DNA of 64,000 nucleotides from contig JALJCS010000002.1 of NCBI GenBank assembly GCA_023055355.1, positions 76,837,001-76,901,000 of the forward strand, given 5' to 3'. The stretch is from Agelaius tricolor (taxonomy: Eukaryota > Chordata > Aves > Passeriformes > Icteridae). The position numbers and the translations under genes were made by a program. Below are positions 50,881-62,560 of the stretch, in pieces. The notes below the pieces were generated by a model. It searched no databases. It was given only the letters and a program-made list of their open reading frames with translations, and was not told the origin of the DNA. Position 1 is the stretch's first letter; every line of letters starts with the position of its first letter.

Positions 50881-53800
50881 AGGTCAAACAGCCTGATAGA
50901 ATTCCACTCATTCTAATCTTTATGGATGTGTGTATATGTGTCTGTTTTAAACCTGAGACACTTCAGAATCCATTATCTCCCTCTTTCCTACAAGTGCACT
51001 GAATTCTTATCTCTAACTGAAAGCTTTTCTGATAAGTACATTTATTTTTCCCTTATATCCAATGTTACTGGTACCATGATCCCGATGAGAGTACTTGGAA
51101 ACACCAATAGGTTTAAATTCTAATTAAAGAAGCTGGAAAATAGGAACAAACAAACCAACAAAGAAAAGCCTGATATCTGTATACAAAACAGAAAATTGTC
51201 TGGGGATGGCAAAAAGGATGTGCTTTGATAGCAACCATCCATTAGGAACTTAAAGAGATCATTCCAATAGGACTCAGTTTGCCCTTGAGTTTCAATTCTC
51301 TTGGACTAAAAATAGGGCTAGAATTGGGATAGTCAGTGAGTTCATGTGCTCCAGGAAGGAGCACATGAAGGAGATGATGGATGCTTTCAACCAGAAGATA
51401 CAGATATAGGGAACGGGAGAAAGTTCTTACACAGCTATACTGGTTTCATCTTTATATTGAGTCCAATGATTTTATTTAATGACTGGCATCCTTTTACTCT
51501 CAAATTAAGTCATGTATTTAGCCCTGAAGACTTCTGGACAGAGAGTCTATAAATGATCTTAAGGCAACAAAGTAAAACTGCTTATACATATAATAATACT
51601 ACCAGTAAAGATATAATGTCTTATGTTATACTTCACAGCGTTCTTTGACTTCCTTTTTGGCCCTTCTAGCCGTATAGCCTGTACAATTTGTCCATTAAGT
51701 AAGCCCATGATTGTAGGTAGGAGTGAAAAAACTACGCAGAGACATCCAAGCCAACCACACCAAACTTAGCCTGTATTCCAAAGGAAAACAGTCTTGGTTT
51801 GGCTAAATTCTCTTTATGAACATATACACTGTTCCTCTCATTACTTCAGTGGTGTAGTACACTAATGGCACCAGACAGTTTCTGATATCTTAATATGTAT
51901 GAATGGTCAAAACTAGTTGAATGTGATAGAACATTGATTTAGACAAAACTTTGAATTGGATATGTCTAGAACTTGTCCTTTATGTGATCTCCTCTAGACA
52001 AGCTCTAGTATTGGCTCTTAAACTGGAAAAGGTAGGTTTCATTGGAGAATAAACTTTAAAGGAGACTAAAATTAGAATGATTGTCTGCTTAGCAATAAAA
52101 ATTTTATTGAGTTCTTCCTTAAAAAAAATCCTTGGCATGTAGTCTGGTCTGAACTAGTTCAGAGGCATCTCATACTATGGCAAACTTAGCTTATTTCTCT
52201 GTTGTCTTCTGCTGCCTCCATGGTCAGGATACCTGATTCTTGTTCCTTTCTACTGTTTTTCTTCCTCTCTCTGTTTGAGCTAAAGATTCTCAGGCTCTTA
52301 CTGTGTTCATCTTGCTTTCTTTTTCCCTCTGTATCCTGCAGACTGGAAACCTCTCCCTCAGACATGCTCATGATCCATCTCACCCTCTCCTCTGTTTCTA
52401 CAGAAAGACTGACATCAGAAGGGAAAAAACCTGAACATTCATTGTTTGGAATTATCCAGATACTGTGGACACACTATGTTAGCACAGCCGGGACTCTACA
52501 GGCTCCCCATTGACATAATGAATCAGCCAGGAGCTCTGTGCCAAGAACATATCCTCATTGAGGGAAAACCGCAATAGTGTTAGAGGTGAAAATGTGGAAG
52601 TCACTGTGTCACATCTGCCTTACCACTTTACATATGGGCTTTTTCCTTCAAGGCAGGATTGTTGGAAGGATCACACTCTGTATATCACAAAGATGGAGGA
52701 ATACCAGAAAAACAGTCATGAGAGCATGTCTGCATATCCTTGAAAAGAAATAAACTTTCCTGAACTACCCTATTTCATTCACTAGATGACAAAGTATATC
52801 AACACATTTTGGATGTTAACCTAAATATTATTTGTTTAAATTAATAGTCTGAAAGCACCTGTTAACCAACAATGCTTATGATTTTACCATTCTATGTGAC
52901 TTAATGGCTATGAAAATAGAGCATATTTCATTTGATGTGGATCATCTTCTTTGATTCAAAAGAGAACAGTAAAATATATTTATATTATTTGATTAGCAGC
53001 AAAAGCAAAATGAAACAAACACTATTGCAGTCATTAATCAGAATCAAGTCCCTGCTGTGCTAGGCACATATCAAGCTGACATGGGAGATAGTATTTATTT
53101 ACCACAGAGAGAAATTCACTTCTGCATAGGAAGTTAGAGGTCTATATATAATCTAAAGCCCACATAAATCTACCAGTTTTATGTTGATTTTTCAAATGCA
53201 GTAACATCTTTTTCATAAAGAAAACAAGATTACACAGGAGAAAAATTACTCTTTTTTTCAAGCTGAATTTCTCTTTTATTGCATACAAGATTTACAACAA
53301 GTTTATGTACCTAAGTGCCATTTATAAGGTTCAATGTGGCAATACTGACTGAAATTTTATTGTCTTATCTGTACTAAGGTTCTCAAGATGAACAAGTCAT
53401 TTTTCTGAAAGCTTGATAGCTTGCTCTGAAATAAATGTGAGGAACCATTTATAAGCTAGGATACATTTAAATCCTCAGGTTTCAATGATTACACTGTGCT
53501 AGTAAAAAGGCAAAACAGTTTGAACTAACAACAAATAGCTTGGTTTCCAACACCAACTGAACAAAAGGTGTGTAAAGCATCTCATTTTAGATGTTTTTCT
53601 GCTGTAAAAAGAATCCAATCTCCACCTTTAGGTTGTAAAATCAGTAATTCTAGATCCGACATCTTCATAAAATTCATGACTTGAAAAATGGAGGACTGAA
53701 TAAGTCATTGGAGGGTTTCTTGCAATGCAACATCATAATATAATTCTTTCACACTAAGTCTAACAGCTGTATCACAATGGAAAGTGTGATGCATGGAAAC

Positions 53801-55771
53801 TACATGAATGCCATAGTGAAATTCATATTTCTACCTCCATGCAAATGTAATTTGTGTTTGCATAAATACTAACATGGAAAAGATATAAATGGGTGACTTT
53901 CAGATATTTTCTATGACAAGTATCCTTCAACTGTTTTTATATTGCTTGTATAAAGAAATTGTTCCTTGAACGAGGTCTCTCTACCTCAGATTTTGGGAAA
54001 GCCCAAGTTCAGAACTAAGTGAAAAGTAAAAAAATTCCACATTTGTTCAAGAGGAATGTTGTTTCTTTACACCATCCTGCTCTGAGAGTCAAAAATGGGA
54101 GCTGTTGGAAGATTTTGAGAGTTGTGAAATGTTCAGAGTTTAACCTGAGATAGATATACTAGGAGAGTGAAAATGAGGTGAGCAAGAGAAATGAGGACTA
54201 TAGGTTCCATGTGACTTAGAAATTTGTCACTTCTATCTCAATGCATTTTATGATTCATGACTACAGAATACAAGACAGCACTGCATATAGTAAAAGATTA
54301 CAAACAGAAGTTTTGAGGTGGATAAGCTACAAGCTATGCAAATCTTCCCCCAAAAAGCATAGATAAAAATTTTATAACTTTGCACTTGTTTCCTATGCAT
54401 GCAGAACACATATCTTTTAAATGTTTTATACATAGGCATTTTTTTGTTTTTTTTCATTGAAAAATAATAACTCATGACTTTAACATTTTAAAATCGTGGT
54501 CTCTTCAGGAAGCAGAGTGTTCTGAGCCTCTCTGAGAAGATGAGAGTGCAGATTCTAATGATATAAAATGTCCTGACTTTTTCCCTGCAGCTCTGGAAGA
54601 GATAAGATTTTAATGCCAGCAAAGATCCATTACAACAGAAATAATATTTGAAAGGAAATTTCTACAATTTCTATACCTTTCAAAAGATACTACGCTGTTA
54701 ACCACATGACCAAAAGTATTAGATTAAGGAAAATAAATGCCACAATTTAAAATTGAAATGTCATTGTATTTTTTCATTAAATACATTGATGCTATTCATG
54801 TTCTTAAATATTATTTTACCAAGCTTTTCTCTGAAACTGTGATGACTAGCCCATTTTTAGCATATCTACCTCACTGTTTGGTAAGGATTGCATCCAGGAA
54901 TGAAAGTTGTGAGGACAGTTGTGTTTCACTTGCAGAATGCTGATTTGTGTAGGTGAGATTTTAGAAAAGTAGGAAATATGGTAATATGAAATAATGAATT
55001 CTCAAAGCTACAGATGTTCCACATTTCTAGATGTAACATTCACTTCTTTACAAAGCACTAAATAAAATGGTATTTATAGCCAGAAACTCACAAATATTAA
55101 CGATAACATTTAAACTACTTTTTGACAGATAAAGTTGATTCTAAAAACCCACGAGAAACTAAACCATAAAAAAATATTACTAGACTCCAGTACCACACCA
55201 GAGATGCTGCTAGCAGCACATCATAATTAAATGTTGGCCTTTGGCATTAATTTTGCATGTTGTAGCCAGATTTTGTAAAATGGAAAATAACTTGTTATTA
55301 ATAATTTAGATCTGCTTTAAAAGAAGGAAAACAGTGATCAATTACCACCACACTGATGTGGTTCCTGGAAGAAAAATGCATAGCAGTAAAAAAACATTGA
55401 AAGTGATACTGGATCAGACAACAACTGGCACTCAAAATCCCATGTATTCAGTAAGCATCAACAAAAAAAATTCTACTTGTCAGTTTCAAATTGCTTCCTT
55501 ACACCTTTACCATACATAATCTAAGAAATAGAACACTTAATACAGCAACCTTTTCTCAGTACTGCAGCATATTGTCTAATTAATGTTGAGGCAGTCCATC
55601 TGAGTACTATAAATGGTATGTGTTATATGTAGATTAATAAAAAATGGGTTTGTAAAGCTTTTTAGTACTATTGGTATTTTTGTTGTATTCCAAATTCATG
55701 ACTTCTGAATGCGCAGAAGTACTGCAGTAGTACTTTATTAATAATATCTAAAGAAGGAAATATTTGGAGAA
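50881..55771. other. Unique AT-rich DNA
   Basis: No gene was recognised. One hairpin at 51341-51369 is listed separately. The 103-codon frame at 52202-52513 overlaps a minus-strand frame and has no known relative. Confidence 0.5.
51341..51369. repeat. Perfect 12-bp hairpin
   Basis: TTCATGTGCTCC and GGAGCACATGAA are perfect inverted arms around AGGAA. No poly(T) or other terminator or promoter signal goes with it. Confidence 0.85.
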
Positions 55772-55932
55772 AAACAGTGAGGTTGTAGAGTCTCCCTCAC
55801 TGTCAATATTCATATGTGTCTGCACACAGTCCTATGCTATGTGCTCTGGGATGACCCTGCTTGAGCAGGAAGGTTGGACAAGGTGATGATTGTGGTCCCT
55901 TCCAACCTGGCCCATTCTGTGAATCTGTGATT
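55772..55932 (+). mobile_element. CR1 3' end, sense, about 160 bp
   Basis: GAGGTTGTAGAGTCTCCCTC, ACACAGTCCTATGCTATGTG, GACCCTGCTTGAGCAGGAAG, TTGGACAAGGTGATGATTGT, GGTCCCTTCCAACCTGGCCC and ATTCTGTGAATCTGTGA follow the 3' end of a CR1 subfamily whose tail reads ATTCTGTGATTCTGTGA. This differs from the ATTCTATGAT tail of the copies at 23987 and 60930, so at least two subfamilies are present. Confidence 0.9.
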
Positions 55933-57079
55933 TAATGACACACTTTAGACAAGAATATCAAAAACATGAATATCATTCAAACAAGAAGTCTTTTCCCTTC
56001 TCTTTTGCCCTCACACAGTTTCTGAAGAGAAAGCAATTATCAGGATATGCTCAGTATCCACTTTTCCTATCTCTTGTTTATTGTATTTGACTGTGCGATG
56101 AAGCTCCTGCCATGGAAGGCATTGTGAGAAGACACTTCTGACATGCAAGAAGGGCATGGCTGTAGTGTCATGGACAGACAACTGTGGAGTTCAGCCACTC
56201 TCACACATCCCTAGCAAGGCTCCAACCAGATCTGGCTCCTGCACTGTTCAGCCATGTCAGTGTGGGCTCTGCTCTAACTGTGGCCTAGGGAGTCTGACTT
56301 AGTCTTGTGCTAATTGGGCTGCTCAGATTTAGCACAGGTTGGTATTCCAGTAGATCTGCCCTGTTGAAGATGTGCACAGATGGAGCTAGAATATTGTTCA
56401 CAAAGCAGTATTCAGCTGTTCCAGTTCAGTCTCCTCAGGACTCTGGAGTTGGTGGAGACTGATAACATTTTAGGGGGAATCATGTAAAGCAGGAATGTAA
56501 TACAGATTTTCCAAATTACATGCCACACACTCCACCCTGCTACAGAGGAATGTGCTTCCTGTGCAGTAATTTTTCATGTAAGTAAGCCACAGTCAGAGCC
56601 CTAGTCAGTTCAAGACATGCTTTCAGTGCTGTGTTAACAATGCAGTCTTGTTTTTAACAAGCCTAAAGATACTGTGAAAGCCATTTCACAGACATACATT
56701 TAACACAGCACTTGCCAGCCTTTAAATATCGACAATATGAACTTTGCTTCAGGTACTAATGCCCACAAAGAGAACGAGAAATTTGCCTACCACAGGAATG
56801 GTCAGTAACACTCCCTCTCCTTCAGCAAACTTCAAGTCCCAGTGTTTCCACTGTACAGCTTTGTGTTTAGTAAAAGAAATAGAAAAAAAACCCCTTTTTT
56901 CTTTTTTTGTGGCTGAAATGGCTGATTGCCAATGAACCTGTCACCCCACAGGTATTGCTGCAACATAGTAAATAAGTCCATGGGCATGCACAGTCTTGCT
57001 CTGAGTGATTGGAAATCCTGTGATCAACATTAGCACAACCGTCAACTTGGCTTAGTAGGACTGAACTCTATTTGTTTAA
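55933..57079. other. Unique DNA with a GC-richer patch
   Basis: The patch at about 56100-56470 is less AT-rich and contains GGCTCCTGCACTGTTCAGCC and CTGTGGCCTAGGGAGTCTG. I can assign it neither to a gene nor to a repeat. The rest shows nothing. Confidence 0.45.
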
Positions 57080-57840
57080 TTCTGGACCCCTGGCAGAAGG
57101 AGATGACCAAGTTCAAGGCCACCTAATGAACCTGAATGTGCACAGGTCCGTGGGAATTAATGGGATTCACAGGTCCAGAGGGAACTGGCAGAAGAAGTGG
57201 CTAAACCACTATCCATCATATCAGTCTCACTTGGTGCCTGACAACATCATGAATCTGATCTTCCTGGGAGCTTGCTAAGGCACATGGAAAATTAGGAGGT
57301 GACTGATGACAGCCAATACGGCTACAGTGAGGGACAATTATGCCTGACAAATTTGGTGGCCTTTTCTGATGTGATTACAGAAGTGATGAATCAGGGAAGA
57401 GTGACTAACATTGTCTACCTGGAGTTGTGTAAGGTATTTGAGTATGTCCTAAATGATATTTTTGCTTCTAAGCTGGAGAGACTGACTTGATGGCCAGATC
57501 ACTTCATGGATAAGAAATAGGCTGGATGTTCACACTCAGAGGGTTGTGGCCAACAGCCCTGATACCCCAGTGGAGGTCAGTGACAAGTGGCACTCCTCAG
57601 GGACCAGTGTTGGGAAAGATGCTTTTTTACATATTTGTCGTCAACATGGGCTGTGGGATTGAGCTCCCCCTCCGCAAGTTTACATTTGACACCAAGCTGT
57701 GTGGTGTTGTTCATAACACAGGGAAGGGATGCATCCAGAGAACCTTGACAGGCCTGAGAGATGGGACTGTGTGAACTTCATGAAATTCATCAAGGCCAGG
57801 TGCCTTGATTATGCGATTAATTCATGACTCAGATCACCTT
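57080..57840 (+). pseudogene. Broken CR1 ORF2 reverse-transcriptase segment, sense
   Basis: CR1 ORF2 codes for an endonuclease and a reverse transcriptase that copies the element's RNA at the target site. Here only a middle piece of the RT remains, in three frames. From 57182 the frame reads ELAEEVAKPLSII; a shifted frame gives QSHLVPDNIMNLIF; 57299-57490 gives CLTNLVAF and a VYLELCKVFEYV segment; and 57526-57774 gives the RT motif GTPQGPVLG (57589-57615) and KFTFDTKLCGVV. The catalytic F-A-D-D box is F-T-F-D (57679-57690), so its first Asp is lost. In-frame stops and shifts separate the parts, and the element is cut at both ends, with no CR1 tail. It is a dead copy. Confidence 0.92.
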
Positions 57841-60800
57841 CCCAAAGAAAAGAGTTGATGGTATTATCCTTATCTTCCATGTGGGAATGATTTAGAATTG
57901 CTGAAGTTAAAAACAATGTCCTGAATTGTACAGACCAGCCTGCTGGTTTTCTGTGCAAATTACAGGGCACCTATGAATATGAGGGCAGTGTACCACACTT
58001 ATTACTAAGAAAAAAACCTCACATTCTGTATTAGCCCATGATTGAGTAAACTAAACCTCCCAACAGGTTTCCATCATGCGTCATCTATCAAATCGTAAGG
58101 TTTAATTCAAAGAGATACCTGGAAGGTAAGTTGTAAATGTAATAATTTATTGAAATGAGGCTGAAAGCAAAAAAATAAAACCAAAAAAACCCAGATAAAA
58201 TATGGTAACAGAATTATGACCTTATTATTCACTGACATATTTTAACTATTGCATTTAGAACCATTCATACTGGAAATTCTTTGGTAAACTATGACTTGTA
58301 GTGCTGCACAAACAGTTGCTACATGTTCTAGTCATAATCTGCACCAAAATATTTTACAGGTATTTAAGTTTAAATGAGTTCTCTTGGCTACATCTTAGGG
58401 AATTTTGTGATGCGTATTTATCTTTGACACTGAAATAGATGTAGTTGTAATTATTTATATCAATATATCTATACTGGGGGTAAGTAAAAAAATTTTTAGA
58501 ATTTTGTGCAAGTAAAAAGAGATTCATGCCACAGAAGAGCAGCTGTGTAAGGCCTTAACTATCCCTTCAGCTGCTTTGTGAGGGCTTCTGAGAGTTTTCT
58601 GTTGCTCATGAATTGCTGTGGAGATGCTCACACCTTGACATGAATTTCATTCACAGAAAATAAGCATCCAACTTAGTGTTACATAATAACAATAACGGCT
58701 GGCTCTTAAATCCCCATACAGCACCAAGCATCAGGTAAGCAGAGTATATTTCAAAGAAAAAAAGATTTCAACAATGGGGATTTTGCAGTCTAATTTAGAC
58801 TGTTAGAGAACTTTAGTTAAAAAAACAAACAAATAAAACCAAACAAAAAACTAAACAGAAACTCAACAACAATAACAACAAAAACCAGACCAAAACCAAA
58901 ACAAAAGAAATAAAAAACCCAGAAAAAAAACCCACACCAAAATTGATATGAAGATTGGTAGGAGACTATCTTCATATAGTCAAATAAAACAAATAGATTT
59001 AGAAAACTGGACTGGAAATTAAGAAATATTTATGGTGCAGTCCGAGGCCGCTTTTTAATGTGAATGAGGCTTTGAATTCAAGAAGTGAAAGAAAATTCAA
59101 AGAAGGATAAAAAAATAGAAAGATTAAATATTGAAAAGTGAAATAGTCTGCCTGGACTGACACTTCAAATGATGAAAGAGAAAGATTATATCTATTGACA
59201 AGGCTATGAACAATCTTCCTCCTAACAATAGGAGCCATTCTATTCATTTAAATGCACTGAACTTAAAAAAAAAATAAATTGGGAGAAGTAGAGAAATCTC
59301 TGTAATGGAAAAGTGCAACTTTAATTAGCTATAAGCACTTTTGGTACAGTTTGATCTTAGCATATCAAACAGACTTTTTACCCAATAAGCGATATCCCCA
59401 GTTATGCAATGTCAATTAACAACTCACTTTCAGAAATGTGTTCATCTGTTTAGGAGTATTTTGCCAAAAGCACACATGGACAAATTAGCCTTTTAGAGAT
59501 ATGAGAATGGATGCTACTGTCTGGATTCAGAGGACTAGAATAATAAAGAATAATAAGCCAAAGATGCCAAGTTCTATATTTCAGGTACGAAACATCACAG
59601 AAATAAATAAGAAACAATGATTTAGTCTAGGTTGAGACCATCAGTAACTGTAACTTCCATGATTGCATTTTATTCTTCCAGTGAAGTTCAGGGACAAATC
59701 AGTAAGTGCACTGATTGACTGATTGAAGGATTTGTTTTTCTCATACACTTTTAGAAACAAAATAAACCATGCCTGAAAATCTAACAAGTGTCATGTACAT
59801 TGATAATTGACATCCTTAATTCATCAGCTTTTATTTATTTTTTTTAAAAAAGCTTGGATAATTGTAGTGCAAAGTAGGATTACATTGAATATTAACAAAA
59901 TATTTTTAATTCTTGTTAAGCAAGATGAAAATTACTTTATCTCTAGAGACAAAATAATTAATGGATTCGGTGTTTATTCTGAGACACTTGAAAGGGAATA
60001 CAGGCAACTACTATTATTCCAGTAATAATTTCTGTATTAATGTCTCTGTAAACAACTTTAAACTCATGTAATTGCCTCTTCAGTATTTGTACCTTTCATT
60101 CGTTTTCAACATTTTGGATATAAGTGAAAAACTTTAACAATAACATTATGAGCAGAAGGAAGGATAGGAGATAGTGAGATTACATGAGATGGACAATTTC
60201 AATGAACAAGGACAGCCTGCTGTTGCTGTCTCGTTGTGATCATTCTACAAATTTAATATTTTCCATTTTAAATCATATCAACCAGCTGTACAAAATAATC
60301 TTATATAAAATAAGATGGTATAATAAACTTACATTTATGTAATTTTTAGTTTGGTTCTTATCATAATACAGGACAAATAATGTTTCACAATAAAAAATGA
60401 TCAGTTTTCAGAAAATCTCTTAATCTTATTTGGGATTATCTGCTCTGCAGAATATGAACATTAAAATGTTTTTTAAAATACACATCTCAAAGTCTGAAAG
60501 TAGAGGCAGAGAAAGTAATATTGGTTCTGAAGAGTTGTAAAAGGTTGGTTTTGTGTTTCCTTCCATTTCCTTATCTAAACACAGGATTTTTAATAGCTGT
60601 CTTGTTTCTGACAGATGTCGGTTTTGCCCCTCTTCTTAAAGATGTACCAATAATGGAGATTCTGCAAAACTCTAGGTTCATTACTTCCAGTATTCAACTA
60701 CTTTTACTATTAGAAATTATATTTTAAACTCCAGTAAGAAATACTTAAAATGACATTGTCATAAGCTATCCAACATGGAAAAGAGAGAATAGATATTTCC

Positions 60801-60929
60801 CCCCTTCTTTCTGTAGCTCAAGAAAACCTGATAGATTCTTGCCAGTATTTTGTTTTCTGGAACAGCTAAATTAAATTCTTCTATTTGGTCATCAATCTCT
60901 TATGATCTTCCAATTATTAGAATGACTTT
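57841..60929. other. Unique AT-rich DNA
   Basis: No gene was recognised. An A/C-rich tract at 58818-58942 is listed separately, and an A run lies at 59265-59274. Confidence 0.5.
58818..58942. repeat. A-rich tract dotted with C
   Basis: AAACAAACAAATAAAACC, CAACAACAATAACAACAAAA, CCAAAACCAAAACAAAAG and AAAAAAAACCCACACC make up about 125 bases almost without G or T. It may be a decayed and expanded poly(A) or a simple repeat. Confidence 0.88.
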
Positions 60930-61055
60930 ATTGAAACTGAGGGACTTGATCTAGTAAAAAAATATCCCTTCCAGTGGCAAAGGCATTGAACTAGATGATC
61001 TTTACAGATCACTTACAAGCCAAACAGTCCTGTGCAGTTATGACTCTATGATATC
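60930..61055 (+). mobile_element. CR1 tail, sense, about 125 bp
   Basis: GGGACTTGATCTAGT, ATATCCCTTCCAGTGGCAAA, GGCATTGAACTAGATGATCT and GACTCTATGATATCATG match the last stretch of CR1 (CCTGGTCTAGTGGAAGGTGT, then GGGGTTGGAACTAGATGATC, then ATTCTATGAT). It is truncated at the 5' end. Confidence 0.85.
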
Positions 61056-61849
61056 ATGCTCTCAGAAACTTAAAACACTCCTACACAGGAAACTAGAGTA
61101 AGTAATCAAGACCTATTGATTTTATATTGGAAAGTAAGAACCTTCCAGTATATTTAAAGGCACACTCCGTTAATATAAATTTACAAATGGTCTGTCTGTG
61201 CAGGATTTCAACAACTCCAGTTTCTTTCAAAGTCAGTTTCACCTTAGTAAGATGATTTCCCAACCTTTCCTTGATACACAACCAACGCAAAAGCAAAGTA
61301 CTGCTTGCTGCATCCAGTCTCGTGCTAAGTATCTCTGTGTTAGGAAGACTTTTAAATCATTTATGTGTACACTGTATTTTTAAGCTAATAAAGTTTCTTA
61401 TACTGTAAGAATATTTTAGAAAAACATTCCATTGATGGCTCTAATTTTAGGCTTTCATCAAATATTGACTATCTTATACACATGTAATGCTTTTTCTGTT
61501 CCTGGACATGAGTCACATTCCTTTTTACCTTTCACTTACTCTTTTGGTCATATAAAATAGGTTTTCTATCTACCTACAGATCTCTCCCTTTTTAAAGCAG
61601 TTTCAACTGTGCTTTCTTGAACATGAGTGGTTTATTTACACATGATATTTTAGGTAGAGTTGTCTTTATCTCTCTCAGGAATGCCTCTAACTCTATTTCC
61701 TGAGATTAGGATGTTCATTTTTTCGCAGATACATTGTATAATGGCCTATATTCTCTCTGTTCTGTATTAACTCAGTTATGTTTTTTATTCCTTTGTTATT
61801 TTCAACTGATAATCCTCCAATTCATAGAGGAATCTTTTTTCATTAGTCT
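61056..61849. other. Unique AT-rich DNA
   Basis: No gene or transposon is clear. The part from about 61560 on may be an unrecognisable extension of the old CR1 relic that follows. Confidence 0.45.
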
Positions 61850-62560
61850 GAAAGTGCATGACTTTACACTTCTGTACTTTATCCCATTACCATTGCTTCA
61901 GCTTTCAAGGTCATCCAACTCCTTTGTGTCTCCTCCAGCTACCCTTTACTTTGACAAAGTCTAATAACTTCATGTCATCAGAAAATGGTATTAAAATAAT
62001 TTTGTTTCTGCCAAGAAAATACATGAAGGTATTAGCTCAGTCCAGTATCTAGGCTGATCTTTGAAGAACTCCCTTTCAAAGAGTAATTCCTCTTTCAATG
62101 TATGCAAGAGCTTTTCTCCACGTGAACCAATTTCTTGCCCACCTTAACAGTCTGCTCCAGAGTAAGTAAATTCTGATGCAGAATCATATCAAAACCCTCC
62201 CTGAAGCAAATTAGTTCTGCTGTATCATTACTATCTAAAACTAGGAAAAGCCAGTAGTTCACAAGAGCAGAAAGCTAGAAAAGATTATATACAACTTTCA
62301 AAAAATGTGTGGTTCACCCTATGCCTTTATTCTTTTAAATCTATAGCTTTATTATAATCTCTAAAACACGTTTCAAAGACTTTTTTAGTGACTGTAATCA
62401 GAGATCTGAGACCACAGTTTATTTGGAATATATCTTCCTGTCTCTTGAGCATAAGCATCACATTCCTGTTTGTCAGGTCATATGGTGATGAGGCTTATTT
62501 GACAAATTAAAGTTTTGTGTAATGTTGACTGGCAACTCCCTCACTAATCCAGAAAAGCAG
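61850..62560 (-). mobile_element. Ancient CR1/L3-like LINE relic, antisense
   Basis: The plus strand reads GTGCATGACTTTACACTTCT, AGGTCATCCAACTCCTTTGT, CTTCATGTCATCAGAAAATG, AGGCTGATCTTTGAAGAACT, CCAATTTCTTGCCCACC and ATGCAGAATCATATCAAAAC. This follows, in order, the reverse complement of the C-terminal RT and 3' region of old amniote CR1/L3 elements (the blocks around 'GTCATCTGCAAA', 'ACTGATCCCTGAGGAACTCC' and 'ATATCAAATGC'). Divergence is much larger than in the other CR1 copies, so it probably inserted well before the others. Its edges are soft. Confidence 0.65.
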
